NCBI GenBank assembly: GCA_000785145.2
Contig: JSZA02000030.1
Coordinates: 1-54,751, forward strand
Origin: Candidatus Thiomargarita nelsonii
Lineage (GTDB): Bacteria; Pseudomonadota; Gammaproteobacteria; Beggiatoales; Beggiatoaceae
Reading direction: 5' to 3'
Length of the DNA: 54,751 nt
Shown here one piece after another: positions 42,289-50,733 of this stretch; position 1 is the first letter of the stretch, and every line of letters starts with the position of its first letter. Below the pieces are notes generated by a model. The model saw only the letters and a program-made list of their open reading frames with translations, searched no databases and was not told where the DNA came from. A program made the position numbers and the translations under genes.

Positions 42289-42471
42289 ATGGAAAAAGTT
42301 ATAAAAATTGTCTCATTACATGAGAAAAAATCTGATTATCAATATTGGCTTTCACGTCCCATGCAGGAGCGTTTGGAAACCATAGAAATATTACGTCAAC
42401 AATACATTCAATTTAAAAAAGATGTTGAGCCAAGACTTCAAAGAGTTTGTCGAATTGTTAAACAAAAATAA
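42289..42471 (+). CDS. Small partner of a nucleotidyltransferase (putative toxin-antitoxin component)
   Basis: The 60-residue helical protein (MEKVIKIVSLHEKKSDYQYWLSRPMQERLETIEILRQQYIQFKK...LQRVCRIVKQK) fits the small proteins (SLTPQERL...RLQRVYRIV pattern) that precede MNT-type nucleotidyltransferases. It overlaps the next gene by 50 bp. A toxin-antitoxin role is inferred from the arrangement. Confidence 0.65.
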   Translation: MEKVIKIVSLHEKKSDYQYWLSRPMQERLETIEILRQQYIQFKKDVEPRLQRVCRIVKQK

Positions 42472-42859
42472 GGTGGAATACCTCATTGTGGGTGGATATG
42501 CGGTTGGCATCTACGGTTATCCAAGATATACTGGTGATTTAGATGTTTGGATTAAACCAAGCCTTGAAAACGCTGAAAAAATGGTCATCGTTATACAAGA
42601 GTTTGGGTTTGCTTCATTAGGATTAACTAAAGAAGATTTTAGGACAGAAGGCAATGTGATCCAAATGGGTTATCCACCCTTTCGCATAGATATACTCACT
42701 CGAATAGATGGTGTGATTTTTGACCATTGTTATCCCTATAAAAATATTTTTTAATATGAAGGATTAAAAATAAACTTGATTGGTTTTGACGATTTGAAAA
42801 ACAATAAAAGAGCCAGTGGGCGGTTAAAAGATATGGACGATTTGGAAAATCTTAAATGA
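42422..42859 (+). pseudogene. MNT-type nucleotidyltransferase with one in-frame stop
   Basis: The frame shows YLIVGGYAVGIYGYPRYTGDLDVWI (GG-x-AV and DxD metal/nucleotide motifs), as in AbiEii/MNT-like transferases. It meets a TAA at 42752-42754 after YPYKNIF. Reading on in the same frame, it continues YEGLKINLIGFDDLKNNKRASGRLKDMDDLENLK with a TGA at 42857-42859, the normal family C-terminus. So a single nonsense change removed 34 residues. The shorter product may still be partly functional. Confidence 0.85.
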
Positions 42860-43067
42860 TAAGTTGTTCACCACAGATCGTTCAGGGTGCGTCCAACGCA
42901 CCTTTTTATCGGTGCAGATAAATTCTTATTCTCGCCAATTTTTTTGCCAATAGGGCTATTCATCTAACCAAGACATGGAGAACGGGTTGAATAAACTCAT
43001 GATTGTTCTTGATACCAAGATTTTGCTGGTTTCAATTTCATCAATATTCGTTATACCATTGGATTTA

Positions 43068-43166
43068 ATGGAGGAAATCTCCATATCTACCGAAGCCAAA
43101 GGGGTCCGATTTGACTGATCAATGTACAACCCCCCCCCTTTGTACATAACAAAGGTGAGAAATTTG
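43068..43166 (+). promoter_or_regulatory. Shared upstream module of the leader family (degenerate copy at 43 kb)
   Basis: It keeps AATGGAGGAAATCTCCATATC, TACCGAAGCCAAAGGGGTCC and AACAAAGGTGAGAAATTTG, but the palindrome has been reduced to a run of C (CCCCCCCCC), perhaps by slippage. Confidence 0.7.
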
Positions 43167-43252
43167 ATGAAAAAACGTACAAAATTGAAAACCGCCTTAT
43201 TTATTATTAGCGATGGCGGTTAATTCGAGTTATGCTGAGGAAAATTTAAAAA
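43167..43252 (+). pseudogene. Remnant of a fourth shared-leader gene
   Basis: ATGAAAAAACGTACAAAATT begins MKKRTKLKTALF but then shifts frame within the signal peptide (ends DGG, stop). In another frame it continues AMAVNSSYAEENLK. Nothing of a body follows: the HigB-like gene begins 8 bp later. It is a leader without payload. Confidence 0.75.
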
Positions 43253-43606
43253 ATGAATTTAATCTTTTTTGAAACCCCTGTTTTTACTCGTTATCGTCCC
43301 AATTATTTAGACGAAGAGGCTTACCGACAGCTACAAAATGCGCTGCTGGATAACCCAGAATGTGGTGACATAATGCCCGGTACGGGTGGGTTTCGCAAAA
43401 TGCGTTGGAAGGATCAACGACGGGGTAAAGGTAAGCGTGGGGGATTACGGGTTATTTATTATTATTTTGTCAATGTTTGTCAATTATGGTTGTTTACCTT
43501 ATATGACAAGAATGAAATGGCAGATTTAACAGTGGACGAAAAACAGGCTTTGAAAAAAGCGGTTGAAGCAGAATTGAGTGCTCGCGCAAAGGGGAAAAAA
43601 AAATGA
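43253..43606 (+). CDS. higB: HigB/RelE-family type II toxin
   Basis: The 117-residue protein matches RelE/HigB-2 toxins: FFETPVFTRYRPNYLDEEAYRQLQNALL, GDIMPGTGGFRKMRW, GGLRVIYYYF, LWLFTLYDKNE. HigB toxins are ribosome-dependent mRNA nucleases. The stop overlaps the antitoxin start by 4 bp. Confidence 0.92.
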   Translation: MNLIFFETPVFTRYRPNYLDEEAYRQLQNALLDNPECGDIMPGTGGFRKMRWKDQRRGKGKRGGLRVIYYYFVNVCQLWLFTLYDKNEMADLTVDEKQALKKAVEAELSARAKGKKK

Positions 43607-43923
43607 CTCAAAAACGTCAGCTATTTGATGAATTGATGGATGGAGTAGAAGCCATGCAGGCGCAGCGTGAAGGTAAGATTACCTTGCCTTCTTATCAAAA
43701 AAACACAGCTTCACTGCCCCAGTTAACCCCGATACAGATTAGGGAAGTACGCGAAAATTTGCATTTACCATTGTCTGTTTTTGCTAGTAAACTTCATGTT
43801 GCGCCGCACACTATGGAAAATTGGGAAAATGGCAAGTCTTACCCTAATCATCAAGCTTTAGCTTTGATTCGGTTGGTACACAAATATCCTGATACCTTGG
43901 AACGTTTGGCGGCTCTTGACTAA
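43603..43923 (+). CDS. higA: HigA/NadS-family XRE antitoxin
   Basis: The 106-residue protein has an N-terminal helix (LFDELMDGVEAMQAQREGK). A helix-turn-helix domain (IREVRENLHLPLSVFASKLHVAPHTMENWENGK) follows. It neutralises the HigB-like toxin upstream and likely autoregulates. Overlap of 4 bp (ATGA) is typical. Confidence 0.92.
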   Translation: MTQKRQLFDELMDGVEAMQAQREGKITLPSYQKNTASLPQLTPIQIREVRENLHLPLSVFASKLHVAPHTMENWENGKSYPNHQALALIRLVHKYPDTLERLAALD

Positions 43924-43977
43924 ACAAGTACCTGCTAAAGATTGTTTGTTAATTTTTCTCGTTCCTTTGCCTCGCGT

Positions 43978-44114
43978 CAATGCCATATCGTACCGCCAAA
44001 AACCATACAGGTAGGGTGGCTATTGCTCCGCGTATCCACCTGATTAATATATAAATATCGGTGGATACTCTACAGGCGATATCCACCCTACATAGTCTTA
44101 ACTAAATAGGATTT
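43978..44114. mobile_element. Miniature inverted-repeat element, CAATGCC family, degenerate copy 3
   Basis: Begins CAATGCCAT and ends CTTAACTAAAT, with an internal GTAGGGTGG... CCACCCTAC palindrome like copies 1 and 2. The ends have decayed and no clear target duplication is seen. It is inserted after TTGCCTCGCGT, the same target as copy 5 (51417). Confidence 0.75.
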
Positions 44115-44212
44115 TTAAGGCAGTGTCAAAAAAGACGAAGGCTCAAGTCGGAAAGACACTTGTGTCGGCTCGATGAGCGCAGAAACGATAAAAGTGTTTT
44201 GACTTATCCCTT

Positions 44213-46216
44213 CTACCTCACCTCAAACGTCACCTCCCCCGTCACCCACTCAATATTCTCCACCTGCGATAAGCCCCGTTCTCCATACGCCGCATTCACC
44301 AAAAGTTGTTCTAAGGGATTCAATTTGGGTGCATCATCATTACGTTGTCTAAAAACTTCCTGTTCTAACAACAACACATTAATTGGGCGACTGCTCGCGA
44401 TCAATTTAATGATTTCTTCTCCAGCTATATCCACCTTAAACAGGACTTCATAATTCAAATCCCGCTTTTCTCCCGCCTTGAGACGGGCAGATTCCTGTTC
44501 CGCTTTTGGATCGGGAAAAATCGCATAAATAGCACCATCGAGACTCAAATTGATCAGGTAAAAATAATAATCTTGATCACTTTGATTGTACAAAGTGAAA
44601 CTGAGAATATCGTTTTTATTCAAAGTTTCAATATCCTGCAAAGGATAGGGTCCTCTCTTGCGATACAAAGCTAAATTATGGGGCAATTGCACACAAGTCT
44701 CTCTTGTTGAACAACTTTTAACCGGCGTATGGATATAGCCTTGCACCACCACGGGTAAAGTCGCACCAAGTGGACGACTCTGGAGTGCTTTAATATCACG
44801 GATACGCGCCAATTTATTCAAATTCTCCACTAACAATTTAAGACCTCTCCTTGAATCACTAAATTGAATTTGCAGATTGTCATATAACAAACGTTGTTCA
44901 GGCGTGAGTACCCATAATTCTGGTGGTTGATTAGAATTAACCCGTTTGGGGCGCAATAGGTGCAAACGCAGATCAGTATTATACGGATCATCCGTGAGAA
45001 TGTAGCCGGGGATAGATTGTAATCCCGTATCAGGATCAGGAAAAAAGGCCGCTTTTATGCTTTGCAACAGTGGTTTATCCTTGGGAAAATCAGCCGAAAC
45101 GTAAACTTTGATAGGCTCGAAATGATAAGCATGGTTTTTTTCTATCACTACATCACCCACTTTGAACCTACCTTGGAGCGTTTTGCCAACACTTTTAAAC
45201 GCTTCAACTTTGGTGATTTCAAGGCCCGCAGATTGGGACAAGTGATAGATAGAGCCGACAGTCACTCCCGCCACCGCGCCGGCTTGAATTTCCACCCTTT
45301 CACCTTTCACATCAATCACCGAAACCGTTTGTACCAGTGGCTCAAAATCTGCCTTAAAAATTTGTCGATTTTGTTCACCTTCCATCTGTGGCGTTTGTGC
45401 TTGTCCACGCTTTAAGATGACGGAGGCATGAGCCCGTTTAAATACATTTGCCCAAGTCTCTCCCACTTGCGCCTCTCGTAAAGCCTTAGCCCAGTGCCAA
45501 GTGAATAGTCCATAGTGTTTGCCATCATTTCCAATCGTCTCAGCAGCTAACTCCTTGTCCTGTGCCGCGCCGACACGGATACCATGATAGTTGTCAATTT
45601 GACTATAAGCCATCTTACCCAAGGGATGCTCGCGTTCATCTCTTTCTAAGCCACGACCGATGGGTGCTTGACCGCGTGCGACGGTGCCAGAATGACAAGA
45701 ATCAGAGACAAATATCACCTGTTTCGTTTTGGCATAAATCTCAGCTAACCAAGCGTTGATTTCATCATCCAACACATCATAATTATCTTTGTCACCCCCC
45801 CCTTCACGAGCCCCATAAGAAACCCAAGTTTGGTCATAACCGCTCTGCTCATCACCGTTTAAATCAATCGTTTGAGAGCCATGACCCGAGTAATGAATAT
45901 AGACAAAATCGCCAACTTTAAGCCGTCCAATCAGCGTTTTGAAAGCATTTTCAATGCCACTGTGAGTTGCCCTATTATCTAAAAGGATAATAAAATCCTT
46001 ATCTTGAAAATCAAAGCGTTCACGCAACACCCCTTGAATCAACTTCATATCATTGAGTGCCCCTCTGAGACGGGGGACGTTACGGTAATTTTCGATACCA
46101 ATGAGCAAGGCATATTTTCCATTGACAGAGTATGAAGTTTTTGTGACGGCGCCATTCTCCAAACACCCTGATAGAAAAACTGTCAATATCATTATAATGG
46201 ATATTGTTTTTAGCAT
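44213..46216 (-). CDS. Caspase-family (C14) lipoprotein with DUF4384-like C-terminus
   Basis: This 667-residue predicted outer-surface or periplasmic lipoprotein has signal peptide and lipobox LTVFLSGC (Cys18). The peptidase domain has YALLIGIENY, YIHYSGHGSQ (His about 112) and VIFVSDSCHSGT (Cys about 174). The middle region (AVAGVTVGSIYHL) resembles a DUF-like beta domain. The C-terminus (LNKNDILSFTLYNQSDQDYYFYLINLSLDGAIYAIFPDP) matches DUF4384, found with bacterial caspases. GGAGG precedes the ATG. The arrangement suggests extracellular regulated proteolysis. The last gene before several lipoproteins to the right is divergent. Confidence 0.88.
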   Translation of the reverse strand: MLKTISIIMILTVFLSGCLENGAVTKTSYSVNGKYALLIGIENYRNVPRLRGALNDMKLIQGVLRERFDFQDKDFIILLDNRATHSGIENAFKTLIGRLKVGDFVYIHYSGHGSQTIDLNGDEQSGYDQTWVSYGAREGGGDKDNYDVLDDEINAWLAEIYAKTKQVIFVSDSCHSGTVARGQAPIGRGLERDEREHPLGKMAYSQIDNYHGIRVGAAQDKELAAETIGNDGKHYGLFTWHWAKALREAQVGETWANVFKRAHASVILKRGQAQTPQMEGEQNRQIFKADFEPLVQTVSVIDVKGERVEIQAGAVAGVTVGSIYHLSQSAGLEITKVEAFKSVGKTLQGRFKVGDVVIEKNHAYHFEPIKVYVSADFPKDKPLLQSIKAAFFPDPDTGLQSIPGYILTDDPYNTDLRLHLLRPKRVNSNQPPELWVLTPEQRLLYDNLQIQFSDSRRGLKLLVENLNKLARIRDIKALQSRPLGATLPVVVQGYIHTPVKSCSTRETCVQLPHNLALYRKRGPYPLQDIETLNKNDILSFTLYNQSDQDYYFYLINLSLDGAIYAIFPDPKAEQESARLKAGEKRDLNYEVLFKVDIAGEEIIKLIASSRPINVLLLEQEVFRQRNDDAPKLNPLEQLLVNAAYGERGLSQVENIEWVTGEVTFEVR

Positions 46217-46316
46217 ATTTCTCCTCCGTTAAGGAGTCCAAGATTTATCTTGGACGTGGGACATCACTCATAATATAATATCTATAACCTAACCTTTATT
46301 AAAGGGAAAAAAAAAT

Positions 46317-47564
46317 ATGAAATTTATTCACGCTGCTGATATTCATTTAGACAGTCCCATGAGTGGACTAGCGCGTTACGAAGGGGCACCCATTGAACAA
46401 ATGCAAAGAGCCACACGGCGAGCCTTTATTAATATGATTGATCTCGCCTGCATCGAAGCCGTTGACTTTGTATTGCTCGCTGGAGATTTATATGACGTGG
46501 ATTGGAAAGACTACAATACTGGACTATTTTTTAACCAACAAATGAGCCGCTTGCGCGAAGTGAATATTCCCGTCTTCATCGTACTTGGCAATCATGATGC
46601 GGGTAATATTATCACACGACAATTACGGCTACCAGACAATGTGACTGAATTCAGTTACGATAAACCCGAAACTAAGCGCTTAGAAAATTTAGGCGTCGCA
46701 ATACATGGACAAAGTTTTGCCAATAAAGCTATCACCGACGATCTCAGCACCGCTTATCCCAACGCCCTGCCCGGCTATTTTAATATTGGACTACTTCACA
46801 CCGCCTTAAATGGTCGCCCAAGCCATGCCAATTATGCCCCTTGTACCATGCCCAGTTTACTCTCACACGGTTACGACTATTGGGGACTCGGACACATCCA
46901 CAAACGCGAAATCTTACATAAAAAACCTTGGGTCGTTTTTTCCGGCAACCTACAAGGGCGACATGCCCGTGAAACGGGCGCAAAAGGTTGTTCCTTAGTT
47001 AAAGTAGAAGAGGGACAAGTCAGTGTCACATTTATGCCAGTCGATGTTTTACGCTGGAAAATTTGTCAACTGGATGTGACTGATATTACTCAAGCTGATG
47101 AAGTCGTAGATAAAGCGCATGGGGCAGTCACAGAATCCCTACAAAATGCTGAAGGGAGACCATTAGCCTTACGTTTTATCATTGAAGGCGCAAGTCCAGT
47201 GCATAAAAAATTGCACAGTCAGTCAGATCGTTGGACGAATGAAATTCGCGCTGCGGCCACTGATGCGGGCTTAGGCAATGTCTGGGTTGAAAAAATAAGC
47301 CTAAAAACCCAAGCACATCGCGCTAATAGTTTACAAGAGGAGGGGCCACTAGGCGAATTAGATTATTTTTTACGCACTTTGCCCGAAGATGGCGATGGTT
47401 TACAAGCTTTATGTGCTGAATTTCGTAGCCTGATAAACAAACTCCCGGCAGAGGCTCGACAAAGCGAAAGAGGGGGTGCTATTGATCCTGGTAATCCTGA
47501 TACCATTCGCCTATTATTAAATGGAGTAGAAGAATTGTTGATGGCACGACTACTTGCACATTAA
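46317..47564 (+). CDS. SbcD/YhaO-like DNA repair exonuclease (metallophosphoesterase)
   Basis: The 415-residue protein has the calcineurin-like catalytic motifs: FIHAADIHLDSPM, LLAGDLYDVDW, FIVLGNHDAG, GLLHTALNGRP and WGLGHIHKREI. These are the metal ligands of the SbcD/Mre11-like YhaO family. The C-terminus has LDYFLRTLPEDGDGL. In other genomes the partner YhaN (SMC-like ATPase) follows; here a palindrome and lipoprotein genes do. An AAAGGGA site precedes the ATG. Confidence 0.9.
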   Translation: MKFIHAADIHLDSPMSGLARYEGAPIEQMQRATRRAFINMIDLACIEAVDFVLLAGDLYDVDWKDYNTGLFFNQQMSRLREVNIPVFIVLGNHDAGNIITRQLRLPDNVTEFSYDKPETKRLENLGVAIHGQSFANKAITDDLSTAYPNALPGYFNIGLLHTALNGRPSHANYAPCTMPSLLSHGYDYWGLGHIHKREILHKKPWVVFSGNLQGRHARETGAKGCSLVKVEEGQVSVTFMPVDVLRWKICQLDVTDITQADEVVDKAHGAVTESLQNAEGRPLALRFIIEGASPVHKKLHSQSDRWTNEIRAAATDAGLGNVWVEKISLKTQAHRANSLQEEGPLGELDYFLRTLPEDGDGLQALCAEFRSLINKLPAEARQSERGGAIDPGNPDTIRLLLNGVEELLMARLLAH

Positions 47565-47574
47565 AAGCGGTATT

Positions 47575-47600
47575 TAGGAGTCCAAGATTTATCTTGGACA
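47575..47600. repeat. AGTCCAAGATTTATCTTGGAC palindrome
   Basis: A copy of a palindrome found also at about 22045, 24121, 28483, 32072, 34062, 46233 and 48944. It separates the exonuclease gene and the next lipoprotein gene. Confidence 0.85.
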
Positions 47601-47613
47601 ATCTGAGGAGAAA

Positions 47614-48243
47614 ATGATGAAAGTGACTAGCATTTTTGGATGGACACTCAGTATAATATTAATAGCCGGGTGTGCAACTTCAGAAAGGACTAAATTTGCG
47701 GGACAGGGATGCGCTGGTGGTACTGTGATTGGGGCGCTAAGTGGTGTTGCTATTGCCGGTACACAAGGGGCCATAATTGGGGCAATAGGTGGTTGCGTTG
47801 CTGGACTTTTGACGGGTCTTTATTTTGCCAAACGAAAAGAACAATATGCCACTCAACAACAAGCCATTCTTCAAGAAACGGCTTGGAATAGAGAGATGGC
47901 TCAGAAAATTCGGCAAACCAATATCGAATTGGCAAAAAGCATTCAACAGTACAAACAAGAAGTTAAACGTATTAAGAATATGCCAATGAATAAGAAAACA
48001 CGACAAATGGTCCTGCGAAAGGAGCAACAAAAATTTCAACAACGATTTGGGGCAGCCCTAGATGTCGCATCTCGCCTTAAAATGGAAGTTGGCAAATCTA
48101 ACCAGCGGTACAAACAATATCAAGCCAATGCTGCGCCTGCCACATTGGCAAAATGGCAGACTGAAATAACCGCTTTTGAAGAGCAGGGTAATCGTTTGGA
48201 CAATAATCTCAATCTACTCGTTTCAATGAACAACAGTCTTTAG
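47614..48243 (+). CDS. Glycine-zipper lipoprotein with coiled coil
   Basis: The 209-residue protein has a lipoprotein signal (ILIAGC). A glycine-zipper segment (GQGCAGGTVIGALSGVAIAGTQGAIIGAIGGCVAGLLTGLYF) that could span or line a membrane comes next. A long charged helical region (KREQYATQQQAIL...KQEVKRIKN) follows. Families with this plan include outer-membrane anchors and assembly factors; the precise role is unknown. The SD GAGGAG favours the second of two adjacent ATG codons. Confidence 0.75.
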   Translation: MMKVTSIFGWTLSIILIAGCATSERTKFAGQGCAGGTVIGALSGVAIAGTQGAIIGAIGGCVAGLLTGLYFAKRKEQYATQQQAILQETAWNREMAQKIRQTNIELAKSIQQYKQEVKRIKNMPMNKKTRQMVLRKEQQKFQQRFGAALDVASRLKMEVGKSNQRYKQYQANAAPATLAKWQTEITAFEEQGNRLDNNLNLLVSMNNSL

Positions 48244-48260
48244 AAAACCGGAGGTTTATC

Positions 48261-48884
48261 TTGTATAAAAGTTCAGGTTTTATCAGACCATTAGCCGTTA
48301 TCGTCACTATGATGACTCTAGTGGGTTGCACACGAAAACCACAGGTACTCAATCCAGCCAGAGCACCACAAATAGCCATGTTAGAAAGTGTTGCTATTTC
48401 GTCTTTTGATGGGAAAGATGGCCCCCTATTCAAAAGCGAACTTCAAAGTATGCTGATGAGCGAAAACAAAAAACAAGGCATTTTTATGGTCATGGATTCT
48501 CCCCAAAAAGCGGAAGGCGTTTTTTCTGGGCAAGTGATTGAATCTTCTGTTAATAACAGAACTTATTCAAAAGAGGTGGAAGACTGCGAGCGTAAAAAAC
48601 TGTTTGGAGCGTGCAAGGAGGGAACCAAGCGGAAATATAATGTGCAATGTCTCGAAAGAACAGGCACTTTTCAAGTAGTTTTTTCGGTGAAAAAAGTTCA
48701 GACGGGAGAAATCATTTACACTTCAACGCATGCGGGAAATGAGAGAGATACTTATTGCCAAAATCAATCAAGTAGCCCTATCCCCGAGGCTGCCATACTT
48801 CAGAAAGCACGCGCCAAAGCACTAGAAAAAATCCGTAAAGATGTTGCGCCTTATTACACTGGGGGCGGTCTTAGTTTTTTTTAG
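48261..48884 (+). CDS. Lipoprotein, CsgG-like N-terminal fold (first of tandem pair)
   Basis: The 207-residue protein starts with TTG, supported by GGAGG nine bases upstream. Signal peptide with lipobox TLVGC; then MLESVAISSFDGKDGPLFKSELQSML and GVFSGQVIESSV, similar to the opening of CsgG-like outer-membrane lipoproteins. Cys-rich patches (DCERKKLFGACKEG, VQCLERT, TYCQN) are conserved in the downstream paralogue. It ends RAKALEKIRKDVAPYY. Function unknown; the pair may handle secretion or surface assembly. Confidence 0.75.
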   Translation: MYKSSGFIRPLAVIVTMMTLVGCTRKPQVLNPARAPQIAMLESVAISSFDGKDGPLFKSELQSMLMSENKKQGIFMVMDSPQKAEGVFSGQVIESSVNNRTYSKEVEDCERKKLFGACKEGTKRKYNVQCLERTGTFQVVFSVKKVQTGEIIYTSTHAGNERDTYCQNQSSSPIPEAAILQKARAKALEKIRKDVAPYYTGGGLSFF

Positions 48885-48994
48885 CCCAGTGGCAATTAAC
48901 CCGCCAATTGATGTTAAAATTTTGTTGCGTTATAATGCCAATCGTCCAAGATAAATCTTGGACTCCTTGACAATTTATGGAGGTTTTATCTTAT

Positions 48995-49597
48995 ATGTAT
49001 CAATCATCTTTTCTCAAAGCATTAGCCATTTATGCCAGTGTGATGACTTTAGTTGCTTGCACCGGCGCAAAAAAACCGACATTCAATCCCGCCAATGCAC
49101 CACGAGTCGCCAAGCTAGAAAGGGTTGCTATTTCGTCTTTTGATGGAAAAGACGGCAAGCTTTTCAAAAAGGAGCTTGAAACTCTGCTCCTGAACAACAA
49201 AGAAGGCGGATTTGTGGTCGTGACTTCTCAAAAAAAGGCGGATGGCGTTTTTTCAGGGCGAGTCATTGACTCTTCTGTGAGTAGCAGAGACTATTCAAAA
49301 GAAATCGAAGATTGCGAGCGTGAAGGATTCTTTAAAAAGTGCAAGGAGGGAACCCAGCGGAAATTTAAGGTAAAGTGTGTCGAAAAAAACGCCAATTTTC
49401 AGGTGCTTGTTTCGGCTACAAAACTGAAGACGGGAGAAGTCATTTACTCGTCAAAGTTTACGGGAAAAGAGACGGATACATACTGCGAAAATCAGTCAAC
49501 TCCACCAGCATCAAATGCTTCCCGGCTTCAGAAAGCTCGCGCCAAAGCATTAGAAAAAATCCGCAAAGATGTTGCGCCTTATTACTCTGAGGAATAA
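48995..49597 (+). CDS. Lipoprotein, CsgG-like N-terminal fold (second of tandem pair)
   Basis: The protein is a diverged duplicate of the gene before it, with the same order: lipobox TLVAC, KLERVAISSFDGKDGKLFKKELETLL, GVFSGRVIDSSVSSRDYSKE, cysteines (DCEREGFFKKCKEG, VKCVEK, TYCEN), and the ending RAKALEKIRKDVAPYY. The ATG at 48995 was chosen over 48977 because GGAGG precedes it and it aligns with the TTG of the paralogue. Palindrome AGTCC/AAGATAAATCTTGG lies between the two. Confidence 0.78.
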   Translation: MYQSSFLKALAIYASVMTLVACTGAKKPTFNPANAPRVAKLERVAISSFDGKDGKLFKKELETLLLNNKEGGFVVVTSQKKADGVFSGRVIDSSVSSRDYSKEIEDCEREGFFKKCKEGTQRKFKVKCVEKNANFQVLVSATKLKTGEVIYSSKFTGKETDTYCENQSTPPASNASRLQKARAKALEKIRKDVAPYYSEE

Positions 49598-49673
49598 GTA
49601 GTATGTAGGGTGGGTAGAGCGGTAGCGCAACGAAGTGGCGGGACGCCCAACCCACCTATCTGATCTGGGCGGT

Positions 49674-49776
49674 CAATGCCATCGCCGTTAAGGGGCAACC
49701 ACAAGGGATTGCCCCTACAATAAATCACGTCTCCTGTAGGGGCAATCCTTTATGGTTGCCCCTGTTGATGGCATTG
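49674..49776. mobile_element. Miniature inverted-repeat element, CAATGCC family, copy 4
   Basis: A 103-bp element with diverged ends (CAATGCCATC/GATGGCATTG) and an internal GGGGCAACC...GGATTGCCCC hairpin pair. It is flanked by the 11-bp duplication ATCTGGGCGGT (49663-49673 and 49777-49787). Part of it lies within the tandem array that follows. Confidence 0.92.
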
Positions 49777-50073
49777 ATCTGGGCGGTGGGTGTAGCGAAG
49801 CTCTACCCACCCTACTAACAGGGGCAACCACAAGGGATTGCCCCTACAATAAATCACGTCTCCTGTAGGGGCAATCCTTTATGGTTGCCCCTGTTGATGG
49901 CATTGATCTGGGCGGTGGGTGTAGCGAAGCTCTACCCACCCTACTAACAGGGGCAACCACAAGGGATTGCCCCTACAATAAATCACGTCTCCTGTAGGGG
50001 CAATCCTTTATGGTTGCCCCTGTTGATGGCATTGATCTGGGCGGTGGGTGTAGCGAAGCTCTACCCACCCTAC
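49692..50073. repeat. 129-bp tandem array, three units
   Basis: Units begin GGGGCAACCACAAGGGATTG at 49692, 49821 and 49950, each with hairpins, CAATGCC-element right end, and GTGTAGCGAAGCTCTACCC. The period is exactly 129 bp and I see no differences between units. The array ends 27 bp before the V-ATPase D start codon. Confidence 0.95.
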
Positions 50074-50100
50074 AATTAAAAAGGGACAAGTCTATTTATA

Positions 50101-50733
50101 ATGGCTATTAAACGTCTCAAAGTTCCCCCAACTAAAAGTACCTTACTGGCACTCAAACGCAAAGTCGCCTTTTTAGAAATAGGGGCTTCGCTGCTAGAGC
50201 GCAAAAGAGAACTACTCACGCGCTTAGTCTATGAGCGACTCAAACAATATCGTGCGCTCCGCAAAGAAGCCAAAGCGACTTTAGAAATAGCCTATTATTG
50301 GCTCAGTATGACTCATACACGTATGGGCAGTCGCTCTTTACAGCAAGCCGCACTCGGTTTAAAGCCGCCGATTGAGGTTAAAATTTTGCCGCGTAGTCGT
50401 ATCGGTGTACAATATCCGGCGGTGACAGCAGAGACTCTCCCACTCCAACCCGTCAGCTTAATGGACACCGATAGCAGTTTTGATGAAACGCGCCGTCATT
50501 TAGCTGACATGGTTATTTTGTTGGCACGTCTTGGTGAGGCTGAAACGGCTTTATGGCGTTTATTGGAGGAGCAGCGTAAAACGCAAAAGCGGGTTAATGC
50601 GCTCAAATATAACGTGATTCCCAGCTACCAGACGACAATTCATTTTATCCAATCGACATTAGAAGAAGAGTATCGTAATACCTTGTTTCAACTCAAAGTG
50701 TTGCGAGAACAGAGTGAGCAAAATCAGTTATAA
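50101..50733 (+). CDS. atpD: V-type ATP synthase/ATPase central-stalk subunit D
   Basis: The 210-residue protein is the rotor-shaft subunit of the A/V-type ATPase: [32 protein letters not shown] at the start, [40 protein letters not shown] near the end. It is a long antiparallel helical protein. No other V-ATPase gene adjoins it: pyrE follows with a one-base overlap, and the tandem array precedes. Subunits A and E are about 20 kb away on the other strand. Confidence 0.95.
   Translation: MAIKRLKVPPTKSTLLALKRKVAFLEIGASLLERKRELLTRLVYERLKQYRALRKEAKATLEIAYYWLSMTHTRMGSRSLQQAALGLKPPIEVKILPRSRIGVQYPAVTAETLPLQPVSLMDTDSSFDETRRHLADMVILLARLGEAETALWRLLEEQRKTQKRVNALKYNVIPSYQTTIHFIQSTLEEEYRNTLFQLKVLREQSEQNQL

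Noticed and set aside
49692..50073. 129-bp array as a possible origin or iteron cluster
   Set aside because: The units consist of known dispersed hairpins and an element end, with no DnaA-type boxes or initiator gene.
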